Assembly (NCBI RefSeq): GCF_019890935.1
Contig: NZ_CP082333.1
Coordinates: 1,886,001-1,950,000, forward strand
Direction: 5' to 3'
Length of the DNA: 64,000 nt
From: Exiguobacterium acetylicum
GTDB taxonomy: Bacteria; Bacillota; Bacilli; Exiguobacteriales; Exiguobacteriaceae
The notes under the pieces were generated by a model that worked only from the letters and a program-made list of their open reading frames with translations, searched no databases and was not told where the DNA came from. The first letter of the stretch is position 1; each line of letters begins with the position of its first letter. The translations under genes and the position numbers were made by a program. Positions 8,841 to 16,222 of the stretch are shown in pieces.

Positions 8841-9570
8841 GTCGGTAACTCTCCTCCTGTTTTCGTTGTTCAGTCTCTTGCGTCAACACCTTTTCAATCG
8901 TTAAGAGTTCCCGTTCTAAATCAACGGTATCCCCTTCAAGCAACAAGGTTTGTTGTTGCTTTAATTTTTGTCCGATCATTTTCAAGTTCGAAATCAATTG
9001 ATTTTTCGTATCCAATTGAACTTGAGCGCCACGGCGTTCCAAATCGGCATATTTTTCTGAAATCGACAATAAGGAATCCAGATAAAACGTAAAGAAGTCC
9101 CGAACTTTTTTGACGTCGCGTGGACTTTCATATAACTCCTCGAACAAGACATGTGCTTCCCGTGAGACGATCCGCATCTCACTTCTGATTTCACCATCTC
9201 GAATCGAGGGAACGATTTGATCGTACGTCTGGATTTTTGTGAATCCTTCTTCGATCGTCCGTTGCAATACTTGAAGTTCTAAATCATCCGTCTCTTCAAA
9301 TCGGCGTGTCGCCCGTTCCGGTTTTAAAATGACACTTCCGACGAACTCATCTTCGTCATCAAGTAGTAATTTCTTTTTCACATTTTTTCGCTTGATTTCG
9401 GTCGATTTCCGTTCTGTCCGATATCGTCGACCTGGTTTTGTTCGATAACCGCTCCAAATGAACCACAAACCAAGAGCGATGAAGATTCCCGAGAAGTTGA
9501 ACGTATCGGCCAATTGTAGAAATACGAACATCATACCGATGGAACCAAATATCCACCATGAAGACTTCAT
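8827..9570 (-). CDS. xpaC: XpaC family membrane protein
   Basis: 247 residues. Two hydrophobic N-terminal segments (about 5-22 and 24-42) anchor the protein; then a basic linker and a helical cytosolic domain (about 90-240). The family name comes from an old X-phos hydrolysis phenotype; the real role is unknown. First gene of the two-gene operon with telA. The AGAGGGG-type ribosome site lies directly before ATG at 9570. Confidence 0.9.
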   Translation of the reverse strand: MKSSWWIFGSIGMMFVFLQLADTFNFSGIFIALGLWFIWSGYRTKPGRRYRTERKSTEIKRKNVKKKLLLDDEDEFVGSVILKPERATRRFEETDDLELQVLQRTIEEGFTKIQTYDQIVPSIRDGEIRSEMRIVSREAHVLFEELYESPRDVKKVRDFFTFYLDSLLSISEKYADLERRGAQVQLDTKNQLISNLKMIGQKLKQQQTLLLEGDTVDLERELLTIEKVLTQETEQRKQEESYRHDPF

Positions 9571-9631
9571 GTCATCCCCTCTTCCTTCGTACTGATTCTT
9601 CTATCAGGTTTACGTGTCTTTATTTTAACAT

Positions 9632-9658
9632 TACGTAACGTCTAACAAAAAGTTTCCC
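9632..9658 (-). promoter_or_regulatory. ECF sigma-type promoter of xpaC-telA
   Basis: On the minus strand GGGAAAC (9658-9652), 16 nt, then CGTA (9635-9632). This matches the AAC/CGT pattern of SigW/SigM/SigX promoters in Bacillus. An imperfect 14-bp palindrome (ACATTACGTAACGT, 9628-9641, 12 of 14 symmetric) overlaps the -10. The gap 9571-9777 holds no gene. Confidence 0.6.
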
Positions 9659-9777
9659 GTTTTTCCGAAATGTTACGCCTCGTGTATTTATATTTCAACA
9701 TACTTTTAAAAATATCGCATCAGACCGAAGAATGAGCTGTCCGTTCTTTCTTTCGGATGATTCTTTTGACAACAAAT

Positions 9778-9807
9778 AAGGTAGCCAACAAAATTGTCGA
9801 CTACCTT
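9778..9807 (-). terminator. Terminator of the sodium symporter gene
   Basis: 13-bp stem with AAAT loop; two G-U pairs form only in the minus-strand RNA. Tail ATTTGTTG. Confidence 0.75.
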
Positions 9808-9820
9808 AAAAAGTGATCTA

Positions 9821-11164
9821 TTATCCGAACAATGGCCATACAAGGATGATCAAAATCGCGATTGGACTCAAGTAACAAACACTCACACGCCACACAGGCA
9901 CAATTTTTTTCATGAATGGACTCGTCACGAGTTCCTGTTCGACAAGAGCTCGATCGAGCTTGTACCCAGCAAAAATCGAAATCAGTAAAGCACCAATCGG
10001 CATTAAAATATTCGAGACAAGAAAATCAACGCTGTCAAAGAACGTTTTCCCCATGAATTGAGCATCACTCAACATACCGAACGAGAGTGCGGACGGAATT
10101 CCGACGATCGCAATCGCAAGTGTCGCGAACCATGTCGTCCGCTTTTTATCACGCGATGTCGCATTCTCCTTACGATCCGTTAATGAAGCAACAACGACCT
10201 CAAGCATAGCGATCGATGACGTGATCGATGCGAAAGCAAATAGAAGGAAGAACAGTGTTAAGAACAACGAGCCAAACTGGATCTGACTGAAGACAGTCGG
10301 CAATACGATGAAAAGCAATGCCGGTCCTTCTGCAGGGTCAAGACCCGAAGCAAAAACAGCTGGGAAAATCGCGAATCCAGCTAATAATGAGACGGCGACA
10401 TTCATCGCGACGATCCATGCGGCGGAACGATTAATCTCGCCACGTTCCTTCATGTAGGAAGCATACGTCAGCATCGCCGATACACCGAGCGATAAGGAGA
10501 AGAACGCTTGACCAAGCGCACTCAGGACAGAAGTTCGGTTGAGGGCAGAAAAATCAGGCTGTATGAAGAATTTAACACCTTCCATTACACCATCAAGTGT
10601 CAATGATCGAACAACAAGGATGATGAAGCACACGAATAATAATGGCATCATGATTTTACTCATTTTTTCAATACCGGATTGAACACCACGTAAGACGATC
10701 CAACATGTCAAAGCGAGGAAAATCAATTGCCCTGAAATGACATATAAGGGTGAGGCGGAAATCGTTCCGAACAATTCACCAAGCGCACCACTGTCCATCG
10801 TCGTTAGGCGACCTGTGAAACCAAGAATGGTATAAATCAAGACCCATCCTCCGATGACGCTGTAGAAAGAGAGCAACAAGAAACAGGCGATGACACCCAG
10901 TACACCAATGAATGTGAACTTCTTATGACCAAGTGCCGAGAACGCTTGAAGTGCTGTTTTTCCACTCGTACGACCGATTAAAAACTCGGCAATTAAAACG
11001 GGCAGTCCAAGTAATAGGGTAAACACGAGGAACAAGAGTAAAAACGCGCCTCCTCCGTTCGTTCCAGTCGTGTACGGGAATTTCCAGATGGCCCCCAGAC
11101 CAATGGCGGATCCCGCTGCTGCTAAAATAAATCCAACTTTTGAAGCCCATGCGTTTCCTTTCAT
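9821..11164 (-). CDS. Neurotransmitter:sodium symporter family transporter
   Basis: 447 residues with 11-12 hydrophobic segments. The N-terminal stretch SKVGFILAAAGSAIGLGAIW and KFPYTTGTNGGGAF is diagnostic of bacterial NSS/SNF transporters such as B. subtilis YocR/YhdH and the LeuT group. It imports an amino acid or related compound with Na+; the substrate is not readable. ATG at 11164 follows a strong AAGGAGGTGG; the in-frame TTG at 11185 sits just upstream of that ribosome site and is rejected. TACAAT at 11197-11202 is a possible -10. Monocistronic. Confidence 0.92.
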   Translation of the reverse strand: MKGNAWASKVGFILAAAGSAIGLGAIWKFPYTTGTNGGGAFLLLFLVFTLLLGLPVLIAEFLIGRTSGKTALQAFSALGHKKFTFIGVLGVIACFLLLSFYSVIGGWVLIYTILGFTGRLTTMDSGALGELFGTISASPLYVISGQLIFLALTCWIVLRGVQSGIEKMSKIMMPLLFVCFIILVVRSLTLDGVMEGVKFFIQPDFSALNRTSVLSALGQAFFSLSLGVSAMLTYASYMKERGEINRSAAWIVAMNVAVSLLAGFAIFPAVFASGLDPAEGPALLFIVLPTVFSQIQFGSLFLTLFFLLFAFASITSSIAMLEVVVASLTDRKENATSRDKKRTTWFATLAIAIVGIPSALSFGMLSDAQFMGKTFFDSVDFLVSNILMPIGALLISIFAGYKLDRALVEQELVTSPFMKKIVPVWRVSVCYLSPIAILIILVWPLFG

Positions 11165-11290
11165 GGTGCTCCACCTCCTTTTCAAAATACTTTTTCATTG
11201 TACAGAAAGAACCATTGAAAGTCATCCTTTATCAAATATTTTCTTTAAAGCGTCAAAGCATAACCGCATATATGTACTGAAAGATAAAAA

Positions 11291-11321
11291 AGAAGACCGT
11301 TTTTTTATAACGACCTTCTTT
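11291..11321 (-). terminator. Terminator of the opu-like/lipid kinase operon
   Basis: 12-bp stem (two G-U on the minus strand) with an AT-rich 7-nt loop and a TTTTATC tail, just after the lipid kinase gene. Confidence 0.75.
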
Positions 11322-11336
11322 TCATTCAATACTTTA

Positions 11337-12209
11337 TTATTGTGTGCCTCCATACATACGCAGATACTCCGGCAATACTTTAACTGTAACCGGTGTATGG
11401 ATGGCTTTCTCACCATCTGTATCGATCACTTTTGCGTCTTTTGTTTTCAACTGAAACCCACTCGTCAAGATATGTGTAAAGGAAGGATCATTGGCAAGAC
11501 CGATTTTTTGAAGAATCACATCTCGAATGGTTGTCAAGTTTACTTCATCGACGATCACTAAATCAAGTTTCCCGTCATTATAGGCTCCATCTGATAAGTT
11601 CGTCTCGATTCCACCGAGCGATTCTCCGTTTGCCGCAAGAATGAGAACCGCTTCGCCGGTCATGTGACGACCTTCATCTAAAATCAGTTCATACTCGAAG
11701 GGTTGTGCTTCTAGACTTGAGCGAATCGTTGATAGATAATATCCCATCTTCCCGAGGCGTGCTTTTTCTTCTGTATCGATGCCAATCGATGCCTCTGCGA
11801 CAAGACCGACACCAAGGAAATTCAAGAAATAGCTATTTTCGACTTGTCCGAGATCGACCTGAACAACGTGTTGCATCGCGATCGCTTCTGCAGCAAGGCG
11901 AGGAGCCATCGGTAAGCCAAGCGTTCGAGCGAAGTCGTTACAGGTCCCTCCAGGAATGATGCCGAGTATCGGGCGATCATCCAGTTTTGCGATCCCGTTG
12001 ATTGTCTCAAACACCGTTCCATCTCCACCGATGACGACGACCGCATCAAATGCGGACGAATCTTCCGCAAATTGCATCGCATCTCCAGCTTGCTTCGTAT
12101 TCTTGATGACGATTTCATCGAATAATGTACTTAATGGTTCGATGACTTCTCCAAGTAAACCCGTGCCGTTCGTCCCAGCTGTCGGGTTACTGATCAGTAA
12201 AAGTTTCAT
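11337..12209 (-). CDS. Diacylglycerol kinase-family lipid kinase
   Basis: 290 residues of the DAGK catalytic family (DgkB/YegS/YtlR type). The nucleotide motif GGDGTVFETINGI is near residue 61-73, and PGGTCNDFARTLGLP near 86-100 is the second family signature. It probably phosphorylates diacylglycerol or a related lipid at the membrane. It is not necessarily the essential DgkB, which usually sits elsewhere. Its ATG overlaps the TGA of the ABC permease by 4 bp (ATGA), making it the third cistron of an osmoprotectant transporter operon, which is an unusual partner. Confidence 0.87.
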   Translation of the reverse strand: MKLLLISNPTAGTNGTGLLGEVIEPLSTLFDEIVIKNTKQAGDAMQFAEDSSAFDAVVVIGGDGTVFETINGIAKLDDRPILGIIPGGTCNDFARTLGLPMAPRLAAEAIAMQHVVQVDLGQVENSYFLNFLGVGLVAEASIGIDTEEKARLGKMGYYLSTIRSSLEAQPFEYELILDEGRHMTGEAVLILAANGESLGGIETNLSDGAYNDGKLDLVIVDEVNLTTIRDVILQKIGLANDPSFTHILTSGFQLKTKDAKVIDTDGEKAIHTPVTVKVLPEYLRMYGGTQ

Positions 12210-13723
12210 TGAATGACGCCTTCCTTCTTCAGGTAATCACGGGCGACCTCATTCGCCGTCTTCCCGCCGTATGCGACAGCTTCATTCATTTTTGACATCT
12301 CTTCATCTGAAATTTTACCTGACAATTGCTCAAGTGCTTGTTTTACTTCTGGATACTCCTCGATCGTCTCTTGTCGCAGAAGAGGAGCTCCTTCATATGG
12401 AGGGAATAGTTGCTGATCGTCTTTTAAAACGACCATGTCGTATTTCGCAATCTCCGGATCTGTCGAGTAAGCATCAATGACATCGATCTCACCTGACTCA
12501 ATTGCTTTATAGCGCAATTTTGGTTCCATCGTGACTACTTTCTGGAAATTGACATCATATTTATCTTGAATCCCTTTATACCCATCCTGTCGATCCTTAA
12601 ATTCTAACGTGAATCCAGCCGTCAACTGATTCGCGACCTGTTTTAAATCAGAGATCGTCTTCAAATCGTAACGGTCTGCTAATTTCTTTGGAACAGCTAC
12701 AGCATAGGTATTGTTATAGTTCATAGGTGGTAGCAAGGCTAAATCTTGTTTTTCAAGACCGGCTTTTGCCTGTTCATACACTTCTTTTGCATCATTCGAC
12801 TTCGGTTTTTCATTCGTCAAACTAGCGAGCACCGTTCCTGTAAACTCTGGATACGCATCGATATCACCTGATTCGAGTGCCTTATAGACGAAGGTCGTCT
12901 TCCCGAAGTTCGGTTTGACCTGTACCGTCAAATCCGTTTCATCTTCAATGACGATCTTATACATGTTCATTAAAATTTCCGGTTCTACACCTAGTTTTCC
13001 AGCGACGACGAGATCTGGTCGTTCACTGCGACCGAAGGCAAAAGGTGCGACGACGATCGCAACCATCAAGACGACTGCCGTCACGAGACGTGCTGTTTGT
13101 CGTTTACGTGTCGCTACTTCCGTTTGACGTAATAAGCCATCAAATAAAAGCGCGAGCAGGGCTGCCGGAATCGCACCGAGCAATAATAGATAGTTATCGT
13201 TACGGTCAATCCCGAGGAGAATGATCGAGCCCAATCCTCCAGCACCGATCAGGGCGGCAATCGTCGCTGTACCAATGATCAGTACCATCGCGGTTCGAAT
13301 CCCGGCCATCATGATAGGTAAAGCTAGCGGGAGCTCGACTTTCCAAAGGCTCTGCATCGGAGTCATCCCACATGCGCGTGCCGCTTCCTTAATCGAAGGA
13401 TCGACTTCGGCAAGCCCTGTATAAGTGTTTCGAACGATCGGTAATAAAGAATACAAGACAAGTGCAATGATCGACGGTACTGTACCGATCCCGACAAGCG
13501 GTATCATCAAGCCGAGTAATGCGAGTGATGGAATCGTTTGGATGACTGAGGTCACACCAATCGACCACTCACTCAAACGTTTGTTACGTGATAAGTAAAT
13601 CCCAAGCGGAATAGCGATCACACAGGCAATGAGCAAGGAGATGACAGATAATTGGATATGTTCGATCAACGCTTGAAGCAGTTCGCTTTTTCGGTCTTGA
13701 TACGTCTCCAGTAATCCGTTCAT
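12206..13723 (-). CDS. Osmoprotectant ABC transporter permease fused to substrate-binding domain
   Basis: 505 residues. Residues 1-215 form a BPD_transp_1 permease with about six membrane segments and the EAA-like loop EAARACGMTPMQSLWKVELP near 125-145. Residues 235-505 form an OpuAC-type glycine betaine/choline-binding domain (DLVVAGKLGVEPEI, GDIDAYPEFTGTVLASLT, GEIDVIDAYSTDPEI). The fusion anchors the binding protein to the channel and replaces the separate lipoprotein of OpuB/OpuC. It overlaps both neighbours by 4 bp. Substrate probably a quaternary amine, not provable here. Confidence 0.92.
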   Translation of the reverse strand: MNGLLETYQDRKSELLQALIEHIQLSVISLLIACVIAIPLGIYLSRNKRLSEWSIGVTSVIQTIPSLALLGLMIPLVGIGTVPSIIALVLYSLLPIVRNTYTGLAEVDPSIKEAARACGMTPMQSLWKVELPLALPIMMAGIRTAMVLIIGTATIAALIGAGGLGSIILLGIDRNDNYLLLLGAIPAALLALLFDGLLRQTEVATRKRQTARLVTAVVLMVAIVVAPFAFGRSERPDLVVAGKLGVEPEILMNMYKIVIEDETDLTVQVKPNFGKTTFVYKALESGDIDAYPEFTGTVLASLTNEKPKSNDAKEVYEQAKAGLEKQDLALLPPMNYNNTYAVAVPKKLADRYDLKTISDLKQVANQLTAGFTLEFKDRQDGYKGIQDKYDVNFQKVVTMEPKLRYKAIESGEIDVIDAYSTDPEIAKYDMVVLKDDQQLFPPYEGAPLLRQETIEEYPEVKQALEQLSGKISDEEMSKMNEAVAYGGKTANEVARDYLKKEGVIQ

Positions 13724-14451
13724 TCGATATTCCCCCTGACTTGACGCATGAATTCTTGAACGAACGGATCGTTACTTGCTAGTACCTCGTCCTTCGTACC
13801 GATGAAAGCAATCTCTCCAGCGTTCATCAAACAGATGCGACTGCCTAGTTTCAACGCTTCGTTCATGTCATGCGTGACGAACAAAATTGTTTTGCCAAGC
13901 TCTTCGTTTAGATGCAATAAATCATTTTGTAATTGTTCCCGTGAAATGGGATCAAGCGCAGAAAATGGTTCGTCCATCAAGATGACGTCTTGTTCTGCTG
14001 CGAGTGCCCGCATGACCCCAACCCGTTGTTGCTGTCCACCAGAGAGTTCACTTGGATATTTTTTCTTAAGTGAGGTATTTAACCCAGTCAAACGAAATAA
14101 TTCATCGACCCGTTGTGCTACTTTCTCCTTATTCCACTTCAATAACTCAGGCACGACGCTGACGTTCTCCTCAATCGTCATATGTGGAAAGAGGGCAATC
14201 TGTTGTAAGACATAGCCAATTCGCCGACGGAGTTCATGTTCATTGATCGACATGATCGGTTCACCATCGATCCAAATTTGTCCTTCCGTATGATCAATCA
14301 ATCGATTGACCATTTTCATCGTCGTAGTTTTACCGCATCCTGAAGGACCGATCAAACAAAAAATCTCACCTTGTTCAACCGTAAAATTCACGTGTTGCAC
14401 TGCCTTTGTTCCGTCTGCATACGTTTTGCCGACATCCTTGAATTCAATCAC
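13720..14451 (-). CDS. Osmoprotectant ABC transporter ATP-binding protein, no CBS domains
   Basis: ATPase partner of the permease/binding fusion. Walker A GPSGCGKTT, signature LSGGQQQRVGVMRAL and Walker B VILMDEPFSALD are all present. The GTG at 14451 gives 243 residues and starts right at the conserved VIEFKDVGKTY, with GAGGGA six nt upstream. A GTG at 14529 would add 26 unconserved residues. The protein ends soon after the ATPase core, so it lacks the tandem CBS domains of OpuA/OpuC ATPases that sense ionic strength. First gene of the operon. Confidence 0.9.
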   Translation of the reverse strand: MIEFKDVGKTYADGTKAVQHVNFTVEQGEIFCLIGPSGCGKTTTMKMVNRLIDHTEGQIWIDGEPIMSINEHELRRRIGYVLQQIALFPHMTIEENVSVVPELLKWNKEKVAQRVDELFRLTGLNTSLKKKYPSELSGGQQQRVGVMRALAAEQDVILMDEPFSALDPISREQLQNDLLHLNEELGKTILFVTHDMNEALKLGSRICLMNAGEIAFIGTKDEVLASNDPFVQEFMRQVRGNIE

Positions 14452-14596
14452 GAACCATCCCTCGTTTCCCGGTTTATTATCTTTGTAAAATTCCCCTTTC
14501 TTAGACATTCTAAAACCTATTCCATCCACTCTTTCCCCTGTTTTCTAAATCCTTCATCGAACAGATCGTTCTTTTATTCTTCCTCAAAACAAAAAA

Positions 14597-14619
14597 GACG
14601 ATGGAAACTATCCATCGCC
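14597..14619 (-). terminator. Terminator of the 3D-domain gene
   Basis: 9-bp stem GGCGATGGA with its complement (one G-U on the minus strand), then TTTTTTG. Confidence 0.85.
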
Positions 14620-14635
14620 TAACCATATACTGCTC

Positions 14636-15289
14636 TTATTCGAACGTCACCGTAACTTGGCGGCGACCCCATTCTAAAGCTTCTTGTTTTGAACCGACAA
14701 GAAGATCCATGATTTTCCCGCGGATCGCACCACCTGTATCGAGCGCAATCGCATCGCCGAAACCTTCTACGTGTACCTTAGTTCCGAGCGGTACGACCGA
14801 TGGATCGACAGCAACGATGCGACGTCCTTCGTATGTAATCGTATTCGTGACGTCATAACCCGATGCCGTTAAGGCACGACCATTATACAAACGACTTCCA
14901 TTGTTTTCTGGATTCGTCGTATATGCTGTCGTCTCAAACGTTTCCGTACGCTTTGTGGAACGGTCAGCGTTTGCTTGTGTTCGACTTTGTTTCTTTACCT
15001 GTCGTGCTTCCTTTTTGGCTTCTTGTACTGCTTTTGCTTTTTGCTCTGCTTTTGCTTTTTGCTCTGCTTCTACTTTTTGCTTAGCTAAGGCTTTTAGACG
15101 CGCTTGTTTTTTCGCCTCTGCTTGTTCACGCTTCTCTTGAGCAGCTTGACGCTTCATCTCTAATGGATTTTGTACAATCGTTTTCTCCGTACCGATCCCG
15201 ATTTGTGCTGCCGACGCTTCATGATGTGGCAAAAGAATAAATATGAATCCCGCTAAACAAAGGGATAAAAGGAATGATGTTCGTTTCAT
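14636..15289 (-). CDS. Secreted 3D-domain cell-wall protein (YocH-like)
   Basis: 217 residues. A signal peptide (MKRTSFLLSLCLAGFIF then HEASAA) ends near residue 27. A Lys/Ala/Gln-rich helical linker (about 45-105) follows; no LysM repeat is seen. The C-terminal 3D domain (about 115-215) has its three conserved aspartates (SGYDVTN, VAVDPSVVPLGT, ALDTGGAIRG). The fold resembles lytic transglycosylase barrels; B. subtilis YocH is a peptidoglycan hydrolase of this type. ATG at 15289 begins the signal peptide. The promoter region carries WalR-like boxes, as for yocH. Confidence 0.88.
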   Translation of the reverse strand: MKRTSFLLSLCLAGFIFILLPHHEASAAQIGIGTEKTIVQNPLEMKRQAAQEKREQAEAKKQARLKALAKQKVEAEQKAKAEQKAKAVQEAKKEARQVKKQSRTQANADRSTKRTETFETTAYTTNPENNGSRLYNGRALTASGYDVTNTITYEGRRIVAVDPSVVPLGTKVHVEGFGDAIALDTGGAIRGKIMDLLVGSKQEALEWGRRQVTVTFE

Positions 15290-15361
15290 GTTGATGCCAA
15301 CCTTTCTCGCCGTTTTACGACCCGCACAACGTATCACGGTGACAAATAGTTTGAAAAGCGA

Positions 15362-15409
15362 ACACTATGAATTGAAATATATCTGTCAAAAAGTAACGAA
15401 ATGGTTACA
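15362..15409 (-). promoter_or_regulatory. Promoter of the YocH-like gene with WalR-like box
   Basis: On the minus strand TGTAAC-CATTT-CGTTAC (15409-15393) matches the WalR direct repeat TGTWAH-N5-TGTWAH at 11 of 12 positions. It ends four nt before a perfect -35 TTGACA (15389-15384); 16 nt later is a weak -10 TAGTGT (15367-15362). Transcription would start about 70 nt before the gene. The remainder of 15290-15615 has no gene. Confidence 0.6.
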
Positions 15410-15458
15410 CGCTTACAAAAAACGCTCTCAATCGTTGTGTATCAACGTTTTTATATTT

Positions 15459-15503
15459 TGTAACCGTTCTGTTACGAATTAACTCTTGTTACTCTTTTGT
15501 AAT
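15459..15503 (+). promoter_or_regulatory. Two further WalR-like boxes, opposite orientation
   Basis: TGTAAC-CGTTC-TGTTAC (15459-15475) and TGTTAC-TCTTT-TGTAAT (15487-15503) both match TGTWAH-N5-TGTWAH fully. They lie 28 bp apart, reading away from the YocH-like gene. The region is AT-rich, so chance matches are possible, but three sites in 111 bp is notable. Confidence 0.45.
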
Positions 15504-15609
15504 AAATGTATCTTTTCGATGTTTTCAGTCATTTTGTCCAATTCTTCAAAAATCAAAAGAATGTAGGATTTCATTATTATTCAGTTCGCTGGATGAACAT
15601 AAAAAAACA

Positions 15610-15630
15610 CACCAATTATATGGTGTGCTG
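15610..15630 (-). terminator. Terminator of the small ORF at 15616-15699
   Basis: CACACCA and TGGTGTG form a 7-bp stem with a 6-nt loop, followed by seven T residues on the minus strand. The small ORF's TAA lies in the loop. Confidence 0.7.
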
Positions 15631-15699
15631 AGTTTGCAAACAAGATGGTCCTGCGGAACCAGTTGTTCCAATATGATGGTGATCTCTCTTACCCATCAT
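15616..15699 (-). CDS. Candidate 27-residue small protein
   Basis: ATG-ATG start (15699 and 15696) preceded by GGAGGAGGACTTTCA, one of the strongest ribosome sites in the window. The reading frame is MMGKRDHHHIGTTGSAGP followed by SCLQTQHTI and a TAA inside a terminator hairpin. It contains a His triplet, a Gly-rich centre and one Cys, with no membrane segment or leader-peptide motif I recognise. Ribosome site, short frame and immediate terminator together look like a real small gene rather than chance. No homologue is known to me. Confidence 0.5.
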   Translation of the reverse strand: MMGKRDHHHIGTTGSAGPSCLQTQHTI

Positions 15700-15754
15700 T
15701 GAAAGTCCTCCTCCTTCTTCGTTTCTACTTTTTTATACCGAAAGAAAGAGGAGA

Positions 15755-15885
15755 GAAGCGTTTTGTTCACTCGAAATCGCTTCCTAGGGAAAAACAAGCA
15801 GGAGCGATCCTGCAACGAAGTGAAGCGGCGCGATGCTTGTCCCAGGAAAACGATTCGAGATGAACAAAAAAAGCGCAGTCTTTCT
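15755..15885. repeat. Long imperfect inverted repeat (REP-like)
   Basis: Arms of about 50 nt pair imperfectly: TTTTGTTCA..TCGAA..TTCCTAGGGA..ACAAGCA on the left against TGCTTGT..CCCAGGAAAA..TTCGAGATGAACAAAA on the right. The apex carries GCAGGAGCGATCCTGC (itself a hairpin) and CGAAGTGAAGCGGCGCG. The style resembles intergenic dispersed repeats of Bacillaceae. No convincing coding frame. Copy number elsewhere cannot be seen. Confidence 0.55.
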
Positions 15886-15908
15886 CGTTAAGAGAAAAAT
15901 TACGCTTT
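15866..15908 (-). terminator. Terminator of the DUF2187-like gene
   Basis: AAAGCG and TTTCTC arms pair with GAGAAA and CGCTTT across an internal loop on the minus strand, then TTTTTTTG. Confidence 0.65.
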
Positions 15909-15952
15909 GTCTTAAGTCTGAGCAAACCAATTATGTGGTGTGCTTCCATGTA

Positions 15953-16162
15953 TTATTTTGTTTTACGTTCTAACAATTCGATCTCTGACTTTAATAAGAC
16001 TTGTTTTTCAAACTCTAAGCCGAGTGCCTCAAAGTTTTTCGTGTGGGATACATCACCAACGACCGTATTTGTCAATACTGCCGTTACTTCCGCTACCCAG
16101 CCTTCTTTCGTTTTTACCATATCGCCAACGATATAATCGAATAACTCTTCTGTTTCTTCCAT
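15953..16162 (-). CDS. DUF2187-like small protein (YkvS-like)
   Basis: 69 residues. The pattern YIVGDMVKTKEGWVAEVTAV followed by NTVVGDVS resembles the KOW-like DUF2187 barrel of B. subtilis YkvS; function unknown. The AGGAG ribosome site touches the upper ATG (16171) but is nine nt before the ATG at 16162, so the lower start is preferred. Ends in a Lys/Glu-rich helix. Monocistronic. Family assignment moderate. Confidence 0.65.
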   Translation of the reverse strand: MEETEELFDYIVGDMVKTKEGWVAEVTAVLTNTVVGDVSHTKNFEALGLEFEKQVLLKSEIELLERKTK

Positions 16163-16222
16163 TTGACTCATCTCCTGACACGTTCAATTACAGTTAATCA
16201 TATAAAATAACGACCGAAAAAG

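Larger units (their letters stand above)
15611..15944. repeat. Pair of ~19-bp direct repeats bounding a 315-bp unit
   Basis: ACCAATTATATGGTGTGCT at 15611-15629 and ACCAATTATGTGGTGTGCT at 15926-15944 differ at one base. Between them lie the small ORF, a long inverted repeat and the terminator of the 15953 gene. This could be an inserted unit or a duplicated terminator. Confidence 0.55.

Noticed and set aside
15767-15949. 60-codon minus-strand frame before the small ORF
   Set aside because: No ribosome site, and it runs through a terminator and the long inverted repeat.
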